A stretch of 64,000 nt of DNA from the NCBI RefSeq assembly GCF_034140825.1, contig NC_089040.1, positions 2,673,501 to 2,737,500 of the forward strand, read 5' to 3'. Both the position numbers and the translations under genes were made by a program. The DNA is from Oryza sativa Japonica Group (taxonomy: Eukaryota; Streptophyta; Magnoliopsida; Poales; Poaceae). This document shows, in pieces, positions 53,498 to 64,000 of the stretch. Position 1 is the stretch's first letter. Every line of letters starts with the position of its first letter. The notes below the pieces were generated by a model. That model ran no database searches and was not told the origin of the DNA. It saw only the letters and a list, made by a program, of their open reading frames with translations.

Positions 53498-56400
53498 ATG
53501 TCCGACGCTCGGTCTCGGCGTTCGGTCGCCTCGAGCACTTGGCGTCAGCAGGACGCCGAGCTCGCCGCAGCAGAAGAGCGCAGGCGAGCAACAGCTCAGA
53601 CCGCTGCAGCAGCAGCGAGGGCGGCCAGACTGGCGACAGCGGAGTTGGCAGCAGCCAGGGCGGAGGCGGAGGCGGAGGCGGCGGAAGATGCGGCACGTGC
53701 GGCGGAGGTAGAGGTTGAGACCTTGCGCAGCAGCATCAACGGCTCCATCGCCGGCGACATCACCGCCGACAGGGAGCTTGAGGAGCTGGCAAGAGGAAGG
53801 GCACGGGAGCGGGCAGAGCGGTGGGCAGCAGCCCACCTCCACGGCGGCGGCGGCGGCCCAAGGGACCGCGGGCCCGCCAACGGGAACCCAGATGGGCGCG
53901 GGCGTGCCGGCGGCAGCCCGGAGCCCGCACGCGGCCCTCGCAGGCAGCGCGGCTCTTTCTCCCCTGACCGGCGCCATGGTCACTACGGTGTCCAGACGGT
54001 GGTCAGGGACTTTGGTCCCGGCGGTGGGTGGCCTACCCTCACCAAAACCAACTACATCGAGTGGGCCGCAGTGACGAGGGTGAGGCTCCAGGTGCGGCAC
54101 ATGTGGGAGGCAGTCCGGTACGGCGACGTCGACTACGACGAGGATCGGCGAGCACTGGATGCCCTCATCGCTGCAGTCCCGCCCGAGATGCAGTTCTCGC
54201 TTTCCCAGAAGCGGACTGCCAAGGAGGCCTGGGACGCCATCGCTGCGGCACGCATCGGCAGCGACCGCGCCCGCAAGTCCACACTGCAGGCACTCCGCAA
54301 GGAGTGGGAGAACCTGGCCTTCAAGCCAGGTGAGGATGTTGATGACTTTGCTCTCCGTCTCAACACTCTCTTGCAGAAAATGGTGCAGTACGGCGACGAC
54401 ACCTATGACGAGGAGAGAGCTGTCGAGAAGCTCTTCCGCTGCGTCCCTGAGAAGTACAGGCAGATCGCTCGCTCGATTGAATCTCTGCTGGACCTCTCCA
54501 CGATGTCGATCGAGGAGGCGTTAGGTCGCCTCAAGGTCGTCGATGGTGATGAGCCACAGCCTCTCTCGGGGCCCATCACCATCGGCGGGAAGCTCCATCT
54601 CACTCGGGAGCAGTGGGAGGCCTCTCAGGGTGACGGGAGGAAGGGGGAGTCATCTTCCCCGACAGGCAGCCGTAAGCCGCGCAAGGCGCGGGGAGGTGTC
54701 CAGCTACGGTGGGCGCGAAGACGTGCCGAGGGTGGCGCCCGCAGAGGCACCCAGGGCGTTGCCACCGGCAACCACAAGCCGGGACGAGACGACGCCTGCC
54801 GCAACTGTGGCAAGCTTGGCCATTGGGCCAAAGACTGTCGACAGCCACGACGCGGCCAGGCCCACGTCGCACGGGTGGAGGAGGAAGAGCCGGCTCTGCT
54901 CCTAGCTCACGCAAGCATCGAGCTACCTCCAGCGGCACCGGCCGCAGCGGCTTTCCTCCACCTTGATGAGCCGAAGGTACTCGTCTCCCTCTGCGACGGC
55001 TCCAGCAACGACAAGGCTGATGGGTGGTACCTCGACACCGGCGCCACCCATCACATGACCGGCCGACGGGAGTTCTTCACCGAGTTCGACTCCAGCGTCC
55101 GAGGCTCCGTCAAGTTCGGGGACGCCTCCGGCGTGAAGATCAAGGGTGTTGGCTCCGTGACCTTCACCGCCAAGTCCGGTGAGCACAGGCTGCTCACCGA
55201 AGTCTACTACATCCCCGCGTTGAGGAATTCTATCATCAGCGTGGGACAGCTGGATGAGAACGGCTCACGCGTGTTGGTCGAGGACGGACTCATGAGGATT
55301 TGGGATCGCCGTCGTCGCCTTCTTGCCAAGGTAACCAGAGGCACTAATCGACTCTACATCCTCAGCGCGCAGGTCGCACAACCAGTTTGCCTCGCCGCTC
55401 GTCGGGACGACGAGGCATGGCAGTGGCACGAGCGCTTCGGGCACCTCCACTTCGAGGCCCTGAAGCGCCTCAGTGCCAAGGAGATGGTGCGAGGCATGCC
55501 GTGCCTTGACCACGTGGAGCAGCTCTGCGACGTCTGCGTGGTGACGAAGCAGCGGCGGCTCCCCTTTCCCCAGCAGACGAGCTTCCGAGCCAAGGAGCGG
55601 CTCGAGCTCGTGCACGGGGACTTGTGTGGCCCAGTGACACCGGCCACACCAGGAGGACGACGCTACTTCCTACTGCTCGTCGACGACCTCTCTCGCTACA
55701 TGTGGGTGATGGTCCTCGGCAGCAAGGGAGAGGCTGCGGATGCCATCAGGCGCGCGCAGGCCGCTGCAGAGGCGGAGTGCGGCCGCAAGCTGCGCGTGCT
55801 GCGCACCGACAACGGCGGCGAATTCACGGCGGCTGAATTCGCGTCGTACTGCGCTGATGAGGGCATTCAGCGCCACTACACCGCGCCGTACAGCCCACAG
55901 CAGAACGGCGTCGTCGAGCGGCGCAACCAGACGGTTGTGGGGATGGCTCGGGCTCTTCTCAAGCAGAGGGGGATGCCGGCCATCTTCTGGGGGGAGGCGG
56001 TGGTGACAGCCGTCTACATCCTCAATCGCTCGCCTACCAAGGCCCTCGATGGCAGGACACCGTACGAGGCCTGGCATGGGCACAAGCCGGCGGTCTCCCA
56101 CCTACGGGTCTTCGGCTGCCTCGCGTTCGCCAAGGAGCTCGGCCACATCGGTAAGCTCGACGACAGGAGCACCCCAGGGGTGTTCATCGGCTACGCGGAG
56201 GGCTCGAAGGCCTACCGCATCCTCGACCCGGAGACACAGCGTGTGCGCACTGCGCGCGATGTTGTGTTCGACGAAGGGCGAGGGTGGGTATGGGACAAGG
56301 CGGTGGACGATGGTTCGACTCCGACGTACGACGACTTCACCATCGAGTACGTCCACTTCGAGGGAGCTGGGGGAGTAGGCAGCTCTTCATCTAGCGTGTC

Positions 56401-58300
56401 TACCCCAGCCCCCGAATCTCCACCGACTCCGACACCAACACACCCTCGGGCCACGACTTCGACTACGACGAGCTCTTCGTCGACACCACCCCAGCCAGTG
56501 ACTCCACATGCTCCAGCACCAACAGCCACTCCTCCAAGCACGTCTACTCCGACGCCAGCTCGTGTTGAGCGCAGCCCGGTGGAGTTCGCTACTCCGCTCT
56601 CCCACGACGGGGAGCGCATCGACGCGTACCACGACGGCGAGCAGCTACGGTACCGTACGATGGAGGATCTTCTCGGCGACCAGCCGGTGCCGGGACTGGT
56701 GCCTCGCGACTTAGAGGCGCAGTTGCACCTTGCGTGCGACGACGGTGAGCCTCGGTCTTTTGCAGAGGCCGAGAAACACGCGGCATGGCGTGCCGCGATG
56801 CAGTCGGAGATGGACGCGGTTCAGGAGAACCGCACCTGGGAGCTTGCTGACCTCCCTCGTGGTCACCGCGCAATCACCCTTAAGTGGGTGTTCAAGCTGA
56901 AGAGGGATGAAGCCGGAGCCATCGTCAAGCACAAGGCTCGCTTGGTGGCACGCGGTTTCGTGCAGCAGGAGGGGATCGACTACGACGATGCCTTCGCTCC
57001 CGTGGCACAGATGGAGTCCGTGCGACTCCTTCTTGCGCTGGCTGCTCAGGAAGGCTGGGGCGTCCATCACATGGACGTCAAGTCGGCGTTTCTAAACGGC
57101 GACTTGAAGGAGGAGGTCTACGTGCACCAGCCGCCGGGATTTGTGATCCCCGGCAAGGAGGGCAAGGTGCTACGCCTGCACAAGGCCCTCTACGGCTTGC
57201 GGCAGGCACCGAGGGCGTGGAATGCCAAGTTGGATTCCACGCTCAAGGGGATGGGCTTCGAGCAAAGCCCGCACGAGGCGGCCATCTACCGGCGGGGCAA
57301 TGGAGGAAATGCCTTGCTGGTGGGTGTCTACGTCGACGACTTGGTGATCACCGACACCAAGGATGCGGAGGTCGCGGCGTTCAAGGAGGAGATGAAGGCC
57401 ACTTTCCAGATGAGTGATCTGGGGCCTCTCTCCTTCTACCTGGGGATCGAAGTGCACCAGGACAACTCCGGGATCACGCTTCGACAGACCGCCTATGCCA
57501 AGCGCGTCGTTGAGCTGGCTGGGCTCACCGATTGCAACCCAGCTCTCACTCCGATGGAGGAGAGACTGAAGCTGAGCCGCGACAGCACGGCGGAGGAGGT
57601 GGATGCTACACAGTACCGACGTCTTGTGGGGAGCCTTCGCTACCTCACCCACACACGGCCGGACTTGGCCTTCTCCGTCGGCTACGTCAGTCGGTTTATG
57701 CAGCGACCGACGACGGAGCACCAGCAGGCTGTGAAGAGGATCATCCGCTACGTTGCGGGGACTCTCGACCACGGTCTCTACTACCCGAGGTGTCCTGGCA
57801 AGGCACACTTCGTCGGGTACAGCGACAGCGACCACGCCGGCGACATTGACACCAGCAAGAGCACGAGCGGGATTCTCTTCTTCCTCGGCGAGTGCCTCGT
57901 TAGCTGGCAGTCAATCAAGCAGCAGGTGGTGGCCCTGTCCAGCTGCGAGGCCGAGTACATGGCGGCATCCGCCGCTTCGACCCAGGCGCTCTGGCTTGCT
58001 CGACTGCTTAGTGATCTCCTCGGCAGAGATACTGGAGCGGTGGAGCTCAGGGTGGATAGCAAGTCCGCTCTGGCCCTGGCAAAGAACCCCGTTTTTCACG
58101 AACGGAGCAAGCACATCCGGGTGAGGTACCATTTCATCCGAAGCTACTTGGAGGAAGGGAGCATCAAGGCGAGCTACATCAACACCAAGGACCAGCTTGC
58201 GGATTTGCTCACCAAACCCCTTGGGAGGATCAAGTTCCTTGAGCTTTGCTCCCGGATCGGGATGGCTCAACTTTCCCACAAGACGGCGCACAAGACTTAG
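53498..58300 (+). CDS. Copia gag-pol polyprotein (1600 aa)
   Basis: The start is placed at the ATG at 53498 (MSDARSRRS), the first one well placed after the primer site; the frame is open upstream. Order of domains: a Glu/Ala-rich coiled region (~20-90) and UBN2-type gag (~180-360). Then the zinc knuckle CRNCGKLGHWAKDC (~434), protease with DTGATHHM (~512), and GAG-pre-integrase WHERFGHLHF (~643). The integrase has HGDLCGP, RTDNGGEF and NGVVERRN, with exactly 35 residues between the last D and E. RT runs from WVFKLKR (~1130) to YVDD (~1278), and RNase H from YSDSDHAGD (~1441) to SSCEAEYMA. The protease-integrase-RT-RNase H order defines copia. No frameshift or stop is present. The frame is GC-rich compared with its surroundings. 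Confidence 0.95.
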   Translation: MSDARSRRSVASSTWRQQDAELAAAEERRRATAQTAAAAARAARLATAELAAARAEAEAEAAEDAARAAEVEVETLRSSINGSIAGDITADRELEELARGRARERAERWAAAHLHGGGGGPRDRGPANGNPDGRGRAGGSPEPARGPRRQRGSFSPDRRHGHYGVQTVVRDFGPGGGWPTLTKTNYIEWAAVTRVRLQVRHMWEAVRYGDVDYDEDRRALDALIAAVPPEMQFSLSQKRTAKEAWDAIAAARIGSDRARKSTLQALRKEWENLAFKPGEDVDDFALRLNTLLQKMVQYGDDTYDEERAVEKLFRCVPEKYRQIARSIESLLDLSTMSIEEALGRLKVVDGDEPQPLSGPITIGGKLHLTREQWEASQGDGRKGESSSPTGSRKPRKARGGVQLRWARRRAEGGARRGTQGVATGNHKPGRDDACRNCGKLGHWAKDCRQPRRGQAHVARVEEEEPALLLAHASIELPPAAPAAAAFLHLDEPKVLVSLCDGSSNDKADGWYLDTGATHHMTGRREFFTEFDSSVRGSVKFGDASGVKIKGVGSVTFTAKSGEHRLLTEVYYIPALRNSIISVGQLDENGSRVLVEDGLMRIWDRRRRLLAKVTRGTNRLYILSAQVAQPVCLAARRDDEAWQWHERFGHLHFEALKRLSAKEMVRGMPCLDHVEQLCDVCVVTKQRRLPFPQQTSFRAKERLELVHGDLCGPVTPATPGGRRYFLLLVDDLSRYMWVMVLGSKGEAADAIRRAQAAAEAECGRKLRVLRTDNGGEFTAAEFASYCADEGIQRHYTAPYSPQQNGVVERRNQTVVGMARALLKQRGMPAIFWGEAVVTAVYILNRSPTKALDGRTPYEAWHGHKPAVSHLRVFGCLAFAKELGHIGKLDDRSTPGVFIGYAEGSKAYRILDPETQRVRTARDVVFDEGRGWVWDKAVDDGSTPTYDDFTIEYVHFEGAGGVGSSSSSVSTPAPESPPTPTPTHPRATTSTTTSSSSTPPQPVTPHAPAPTATPPSTSTPTPARVERSPVEFATPLSHDGERIDAYHDGEQLRYRTMEDLLGDQPVPGLVPRDLEAQLHLACDDGEPRSFAEAEKHAAWRAAMQSEMDAVQENRTWELADLPRGHRAITLKWVFKLKRDEAGAIVKHKARLVARGFVQQEGIDYDDAFAPVAQMESVRLLLALAAQEGWGVHHMDVKSAFLNGDLKEEVYVHQPPGFVIPGKEGKVLRLHKALYGLRQAPRAWNAKLDSTLKGMGFEQSPHEAAIYRRGNGGNALLVGVYVDDLVITDTKDAEVAAFKEEMKATFQMSDLGPLSFYLGIEVHQDNSGITLRQTAYAKRVVELAGLTDCNPALTPMEERLKLSRDSTAEEVDATQYRRLVGSLRYLTHTRPDLAFSVGYVSRFMQRPTTEHQQAVKRIIRYVAGTLDHGLYYPRCPGKAHFVGYSDSDHAGDIDTSKSTSGILFFLGECLVSWQSIKQQVVALSSCEAEYMAASAASTQALWLARLLSDLLGRDTGAVELRVDSKSALALAKNPVFHERSKHIRVRYHFIRSYLEEGSIKASYINTKDQLADLLTKPLGRIKFLELCSRIGMAQLSHKTAHKT

Positions 58301-58308
58301 GGGGAGAA

Positions 58309-58658
58309 TGTAGGAATAAGTCTTGGCTGGTTGGTCTTGGTCTTGTGGTGCCTTTTTCCTGCTTTTCAGCTTTCTAGGACAGCATCTTTTTCTAGGACAG
58401 CATCTCTACTTTCAGTTTGAGATGCTCTAGGACAGTTTGTTGGGATGCTATGCTCTAGGACAGTTTGTTGGGATGCTCTAGGACAGCACCCTCTTAGACT
58501 AGCATGGCTGCATGGCTGCTACAAGCAGCTATAAATATGTATCCAATCCTCTTTGGGAGGATATGGCTTTTGTGTTTTGTGAATGAAGAAAACCAGAAAA
58601 TTGCCCCATCTCGAGTGCCATCCTCTTCTCAATGAGAATAACCATTGAAATTCTAACA
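58309..58658 (+). repeat. Right LTR of copia element
   Basis: 350 bases. It matches the left LTR except for an extra tandem copy of an 18-base unit (TCTAGGACAGCATCTTTT type, near 58373-58408) and two visible substitutions. The TATA motif is at 58530-58537. Confidence 0.93.
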
Positions 58659-58663
58659 TTCTT

Positions 58664-59177
58664 TATCTGTGTTGGTGATCTTGTTGAGCAGGATTTCATG
58701 GTCTTGTTGTTGCAAAGGGAAGTTTTATGCAGCATGAAAGGTACCAATTTCACTCATCCATTCCTGATGTCAATTAACTGCAAAACTGTAGCGCAGAGCA
58801 CATCAAAACGATACGATTAAAATTTTCTTCACCTGCTGCAATGCATGGGCATTTTGCTAGCTGAAAAAAAGAAGAAGCAAGCTAGTATGTTTCTTGGAGA
58901 CAAAAAGATCACACGAGCAGATAGGAATCTTGCAGGTGTGAGCCATCCACCAATTAGATGACGAAGGTGCAGAGATCACGAGAGATATGGATATCAATCT
59001 GTTGAAAGTACAACCTTGCCAACGTGAACAAGGTAATGTCCTTCTATTACTTGCGCATAAAATAATATAAATATACCAAGTTGGGTATATAATAGTTGGA
59101 AGATTAGGTGGATCCAGCTGATGGAAATATATATACTGAGATAGTTCTCTGCTCCTTGCTCCGAGCAAGTGAACAGC
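58664..59177. other. Upstream region of cysteine-synthase-like gene
   Basis: AT-rich DNA between the copia element and the next gene. It should contain the promoter and leader; no clear TATA box near the expected site and no other gene. Confidence 0.45.
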
Positions 59178-61313
59178 ATGGAGGAAGGAGGCAGGAGAGG
59201 GATCCCTTCTCTGCTAAATTCATCGTCATCAGATGAACATATCGCCACTGATATCACTCAGGTGAGCTGATCCCTATCCTCTACTGCACTATCTTCTTTC
59301 TGATCTTCTCCATCTTCAGTTCTTGCTTTTTGGGGGGTGAAATTGGTTTTGGTCTGAACATATATGTGTCAGACAGAATTCATGCTGGTGGTGTGAACTG
59401 TGAAGTTTGAAGGATTAGTACAACTCAGGTTCATTCTTCCTTCAGCTTGTAGGATGGACGCCACTGATAGAGCTGAACCGGATCGTCCGAAAAGACGGGG
59501 TAAATGCCCGGATTGTTGGCAAATTGGAGTCATACCAACCCCTCTGCTCTGTCAAGGATCGCAGTGCTCTGAGGTACTGACAAATATGTACCCATATGCT
59601 ATCCATTGTTCAATGTTTCAATATCTCTGCTGATCACATTGTTAAGTTAGGCTATTTCATGATCATTTTGATCAATGGCTCATACTCTGTAATACCAATT
59701 TTCAGAATGATTGAGGATGCAGAGGAGAAAGGTCTGATCTCACCAGGCGTTACGACGCTAGTCGAGCCGACAAGTGGTAATCTTGGAATAGGTGTGGCAT
59801 ACAATGCTCTGCTCAAAGGTTACAGGTTCGTTGCAGTCATGCCTGCTGAGTATTCACTTGATAAGCAAATGTTGTTGACGTATCTAGGGGCCGAGGTTAT
59901 TTTAACTGGTAAGGATGTAAAGCACAAATCTTTGGTAATTACTATAAGTTTTTAACTGTTGAAATCATTCTCAAAATTTGATATCGGCATTTGGTGTCCT
60001 GTCATTTGTCAATTGTGGGGACCACAAGATACTGAACTCTCTAATTCAATGCAATACTGTTTCAGATCCTACACTTGGTTTTCAGGGACAATTAGACAAA
60101 GTTGAACAGATCAAGAATGATATGCCTAACGTACATCATCTTGATCAGTTTAAAAATGCAGCAAATCCTGAAGCACACTTTGTATGGACAGGTACCTATT
60201 CTTACACAATGTAATGTAATGTAATCTACTAGTAAAAGAGTACTATAAATAGTAGCAAGCCATATATTTTATTTGCAATGATCATTAACTGTAGAGGATT
60301 ATACTGTCCTGGATTCAAAACAAAAGGGCCTTTGTCCGTCATAATTCATATGATGAAATTCATGAATTGGGTGGGCTTAATATTCCTGTTATCCATATCA
60401 TGATTTACGAGTCAGATAGTGTGATCATATTCAAATGTTGCCTATCCTTTCCTTCTAGGGCCTGAGATTTGGAAGGATACGGCAGGCAAAGTAGATATCT
60501 TTGTGGCTGGTTCTGGCACAGGAGGAACAATTTCAGGTGTAGGGAAATATTTGAAGATGAAAAACCCAGCAGTTAAAGTAATTTGTGTTGAGCCTGCGGA
60601 AAGCCCTGTAATTTCAGGTAAGTCTCTACAATATCACAAGTATCACACTGAACATGTCAAAGAAAAAGTATCACCTCCAATGATAAAATGTTTCGACAAA
60701 CAAAAAAAAAAATCTTTTGAGAAATGAATTGCCTCGGATATCTAAAATTGTGTCCTGTTGGCTTCTACAATAATTTTCCTCACATTGTTTTAGGTGGTAA
60801 GCCTTCGCGGCATAAAATTCAGGGAATGGGTCCAGGCTTTGTACCAAAAAACCTGGATATCTCAATCGTCGATGAGATCATCACAGTAACTGCACAAGAT
60901 GCAATGGCTAATGCAAAGAGGCTGGCAAGAGAAGAGGGTTTACTTGTGGGCATATCATCCGGAGCTAATTTGGCAGCTTGTCTGAAGGTTCCAACTGAAC
61001 TAATTTTCTTGTGGGCATATCAACTTTCGTTTGTTCTGATTATAGCTTCCCAGCATTATAATCTTGTATTTTCTTCCGCTATATCGATAGAAACTTCAGG
61101 CCATTTGGTGCTGTTCGTTTGAAAAAAAAAACTTTCTTGCATTCTTTTTTCATGTAATCTTTGCTTATCTTTGTAAGGATTTTTTAGGTGGCATCGAGGA
61201 AAGAATATGAGGGAAAGATGATTGTAACCATTTTCCCTAGTGGTGGTGAAAGATACATGAACTCTGACCTCTTTGCACAAGCAAGGGAGGAGTGCAGCGC
61301 CATGACCTTTTGA
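59178..61313 (+). CDS. PLP-dependent cysteine synthase / cyanoalanine synthase family (339 aa)
   Basis: Seven exons: 59178-59261, 59446-59573, 59706-59908, 60066-60191, 60459-60617, 60794-60987 and 61188-61313. The phases agree and give 339 residues. Exon 2 starts at CTTGTAGGATGG, which yields the family sequence [14 protein letters not shown]. The family makes cysteine from O-acetylserine and sulfide, or cyanoalanine from cysteine and cyanide. The PLP lysine is in CSVKDR, the phosphate loop is GSGTGGT, and the ligand loop is PTSGNLG. Substitutions occur at selectivity sites: TSGNT becomes TSGNL and VSGIGTGG becomes VAGSGTGG. The C-terminal part has [18 protein letters not shown]. There is no obvious plastid or mitochondrial targeting peptide, as the Ser-rich N-terminus is short and acidic. 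Activity could be cysteine synthase, cyanoalanine synthase or neither. Confidence 0.9.
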
Positions 61314-61771
61314 TCTCATGGCTTTTTCAGTTCTATTCTACTCTGTATGGAAGCCAAGGTAGGATTTTAGCATAAATATATAAGTACAGTTAAGAACTAA
61401 AATTCAAGGTAAAAATACATTGGTCACTTATCTAATCCGCTTATTGGATTTGGACTCGTTACATGTTGATGCAGGTGGCTTGTACACTGATCAGTGAGCA
61501 GAGTGTGGGGGAAAATAAAGAAAAGCCGGATGTGTTGTACTTGTTTGTTGTATGAAAATATGAAATAAGAGGACAAGCCATTTATTATTTTTTGTAAAGA
61601 AGACTATAATCTTTTGTCACATGTTTACTCCATAATTTTCCCTCAGAGCAATGTAGTAAATTTTTTTATAAAAAACAAAAACCAAATAAGACATATACTA
61701 CTGTATAATAGTTATCATATGTTCTTGCAATGCATAGTATTTTTTTATATTAAAAAAAACTGAATAAGAGT
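61314..61771. other. 3' flank of cysteine-synthase-like gene
   Basis: Probable 3' UTR and intergenic DNA. The segment 61691-61728 is repeated at 62007-62047, on the other side of the MITE. Confidence 0.5.
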
Positions 61772-62005
61772 GGGCCTGTTTGGCACAGCTCCAGCTCCAC
61801 CCCTCCTAGAGCTGGAGCTCAGCCAAACAGTTTCAGCTCCACCAAAACTGGAAGTGGACCAGGGTGGAGCTCTCTCACAAAATGAACTAAGAGTTGTGGA
61901 GCTGGGTTTAGAGTTGTGGAGCTGGGTTTAGGTAGTTCCACAACTCCACTCTAGACCCAACTCCTGGAGCTAAATTTAGGAGTTGGAGCTGTACCAAACA
62001 GACCC
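61772..62005. mobile_element. MITE with GGGCCTGTTTGG ends
   Basis: Termini GGGCCTGTTTGGCACAGCTC and the imperfect complement GAGCTGTACCAAACAGACCC. The interior is built of repeated GGAGCTGGG/CAGCTCCA units, including a 20-base tandem repeat of AGAGTTGTGGAGCTGGGTTT at about 61890-61931. The target duplication is not clear. Confidence 0.7.
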
Positions 62006-64000
62006 GACGTATACTACTACTGTATAATAGTAACCACATGTTCTTGCTCCAGCTCAGTGTTTGACTAGAGATAATAGCAGCAATATCCTATGACATCATC
62101 TTGATTGATGTGATTCTTGCTTGACTGATTTTCATTTACTTTTCCGAGATCACATCTTCCTTGGTTGTAGTAAAGTCAAAGGCATTGGAACACTCTAATC
62201 ACACAGGAAAAAGAAAGGAAACAAACAAACAATAGTTTTCACTAAAGAGATTCGAAACGCTACCGAGATAGTAGAGTACATGCAATTTTAATAGATTGAA
62301 AAAAATGAGATTAATTACATAAATATCATTTTAATTTTTATACAAAGGAAAAAAGGCAGAAATTCCAGTCCTATGATTTTTGCAAAAATAATATCATAGA
62401 ATACATTTTTTTTCTAGCACGATTTGTTTAAATAAATAATGGTCAAGGTGAGTATCGTTGGGACACCATCACACCAGTACTGAATCAGATTTTGTAAAAC
62501 TAAACATCAGTATTATGTCGCAAAATTGAACATTTAAATTACGTTTCACAATATTATTTTTGTCATCACCATTATTTATTGAAGGTCCATCATTACTTCA
62601 TTAGGGTCTATTTGAACATTTGTCTCACTTTTAACAGTTTTCTGCCAAAAATGTACCAAGCCATATTTGTCTCTAAATACTGATACTGATCAAATATTGA
62701 CAGGCGATTATGGCAGTAGACCAAACACAATCCACATGTAATTTAGACTTGTCTAGCTTAAGCATGACAAACACTGATATCTACGTCTAAAACAATGATA
62801 TCCAACCAAATGCTCGAAAACTTAGCTTCTCCACTCTTACCTACCGTACCGATAGCACTCCTCCGATCCAAAATAATCCAAAATGATAATTCGACAAAAA
62901 GATTTAAATTTTATAGCACAGCATAATTATTTTGGAGCTCTGATTCCAATGCATAGAAATCCATATATTTTTAGCCAATTACTTCAAAATTCAAATTTTT
63001 TTCTATAATTCAAAATCCATATATTTGGAGCTGCTTATAGAGGGAAACCTCAGTAATTCAAAATTTCATCACTGAGGTAACTAAAAGAAAATATTTTCTA
63101 TAACTTTAATAGTACAACATAGAAATAATTATATTTAGTACATACGAAAAAGTCCAAATGATCACGCGACGTAAATAGACGTGAAGGTGTGAAGCACGCA
63201 CTTTCTTTGTTATAGAAAAAAAATCGGCCTATGACTATGTATTTGGACACGGATGGTGCACGCTACTAAAATATTTTACTTCCTCCAATTACATAATTCT
63301 TCACATTTTGGATAATAACGACAGTCTCCAAAATATATTGTTGACTATAATTTTCCATTACAACCTCCTTTTTTAAAGATGACGTTATTGATTTTTAGTC
63401 ATATGTTTGACCATTCATCTTATGAAAAAAGAATGTAGTTATCATTTGTTTTGTTATAGTGTCTTTAAATTGAATATTTTAAAAGTTATTAGTAGTCAAA
63501 ATTATAAAAGTTTGATCTTAATATTTTTAAAACGTCAAAGAATTATAGAACTAGTACCTTCAGTCCAAAAATATAAGAGATTTTGGATGGATGAGACACA
63601 TCCTAATACTGCGAGTATGGATATACTCTCTTTGTACTCCTTAGTCTACAGGTGTTAGCAACCGTTTTCAGTTGTTGTTCCCCTTCCAAAGAGTAGGCCC
63701 GCTCGCCGCTGAAAACATTATTTCCCGTTCGACTTGCATGTGTTAAGCATGCCGCTAACGTTCATCTTGAGCTAGGATCGATCAATCCATGCGATTCATA
63801 GTCATATTACTCATAGCTTTTTTATTAAAAGGGAAAGCAAATTCAAAATTATCTCCTTCTAAGGATAAAATATGTCTTTATGTTTTAGAACCGGGAGTAA
63901 CAAATACCAGCAGCTGGTCAGAGTGGATCAGTGGACTAGGGGAGAGGAGTGGTCAGCAACCACGTCCTCACAAGTCACAAACAAAACTATAAACTCCTCT
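62006..64000. other. AT-rich intergenic region
   Basis: No supported gene. The open frames at 63407-63658 and 63789-63992 have no family resemblance. Fragments with Stowaway-like interior (TTTGACCATTCATCTTATG at 63406) lack paired ends. The region probably continues to a gene beyond the window. Confidence 0.45.

Larger units (their letters stand above)
53006..58658 (+). mobile_element. Complete Ty1/copia LTR retrotransposon (5.65 kb)
   Basis: Bounded by LTRs (53006-53337 and 58309-58658) with TGTAGG...CTAACA ends and the 5-base duplication TTCTT at 53001-53005 and 58659-58663. The primer binding site TGGTATCAGAGC (53340-53351) matches the initiator-Met tRNA end used by many copia elements. 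The polypurine tract AGGGGGAGAA (58299-58308) abuts the right LTR. One unbroken gag-pol frame lies between. All parts needed for autonomous movement appear present. Confidence 0.95.

Noticed and set aside
53311-58291. Numerous open frames on other frames and the minus strand within the copia element
   Set aside because: Shadow frames of the GC-rich gag-pol coding region.
63789-63992. 67-codon frame with hydrophobic start
   Set aside because: The short hydrophobic N-terminus is AT-rich chance sequence; no splice or homology support.

Overview
The window is nuclear DNA from a grass and looks like rice (Oryza). The evidence is GC-rich exons with canonical GT-AG introns, many Stowaway- and Tourist-type MITEs, an LTR retrotransposon, a large solo LTR, and an F-box/DUF295 array of the kind expanded in rice. 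From memory, the pairing of a NAP1 gene with a cysteine-synthase gene suggests the short arm of chromosome 6; this was not checked. Exon coordinates were built by hand from splice sites, reading-frame continuity and protein-family patterns.

Layout. (1) 630-2295: GDSL esterase/lipase, five exons, + strand. (2) 3.0-28 kb: tandem array of seven F-box/DUF295 loci, all on +. Four encode full-length proteins (15075, 20221, 22821, 26821). Three are broken: 4405 has two single-base deletions, 12752 has lost nearly all of its coding sequence, and 18045 has an in-frame stop. A 3.9-kb solo LTR (6246-10160, target duplication GGGGT) and many MITEs lie between the copies. (3) 28-31.7 kb: MITE-rich DNA with an unusual inverted-repeat element full of GAGACCG/CGGTCTC palindromes. 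(4) 31794-33678: a second GDSL gene whose intron positions and phases match the first. (5) 35860-39782, - strand: a 683-residue plant protein I do not recognise, in six exons. (6) 40660-40857, - strand: a 65-residue Ala-rich protein, divergent from (7) the histone chaperone NAP1 (42926-46700, twelve exons, C-terminal CKQQ farnesylation box). (8) 47.5-50.0 kb: nested transposons, with one MITE split by a (TA)n array that itself holds a 1.2-kb element. (9) 50188-52208: a 117-residue single-pass membrane protein. (10) 53006-58658: a complete, apparently young Ty1/copia element with an unbroken 1600-residue polyprotein. (11) 59178-61313: a PLP-dependent cysteine-synthase/cyanoalanine-synthase-family gene in seven exons.

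The genes do not form a pathway. The theme is a birth-and-death array of presumed substrate adaptors for SCF ubiquitin ligases lying between two duplicated secreted lipases, next to a conserved housekeeping segment (NAP1, small proteins, cysteine synthase). I found no tRNA, rRNA or CRISPR, and nothing clearly new as a biochemical system. The most notable items are the transposon architecture, the different ways the F-box copies have decayed, and active-site substitutions in the GDSL and cysteine-synthase proteins.
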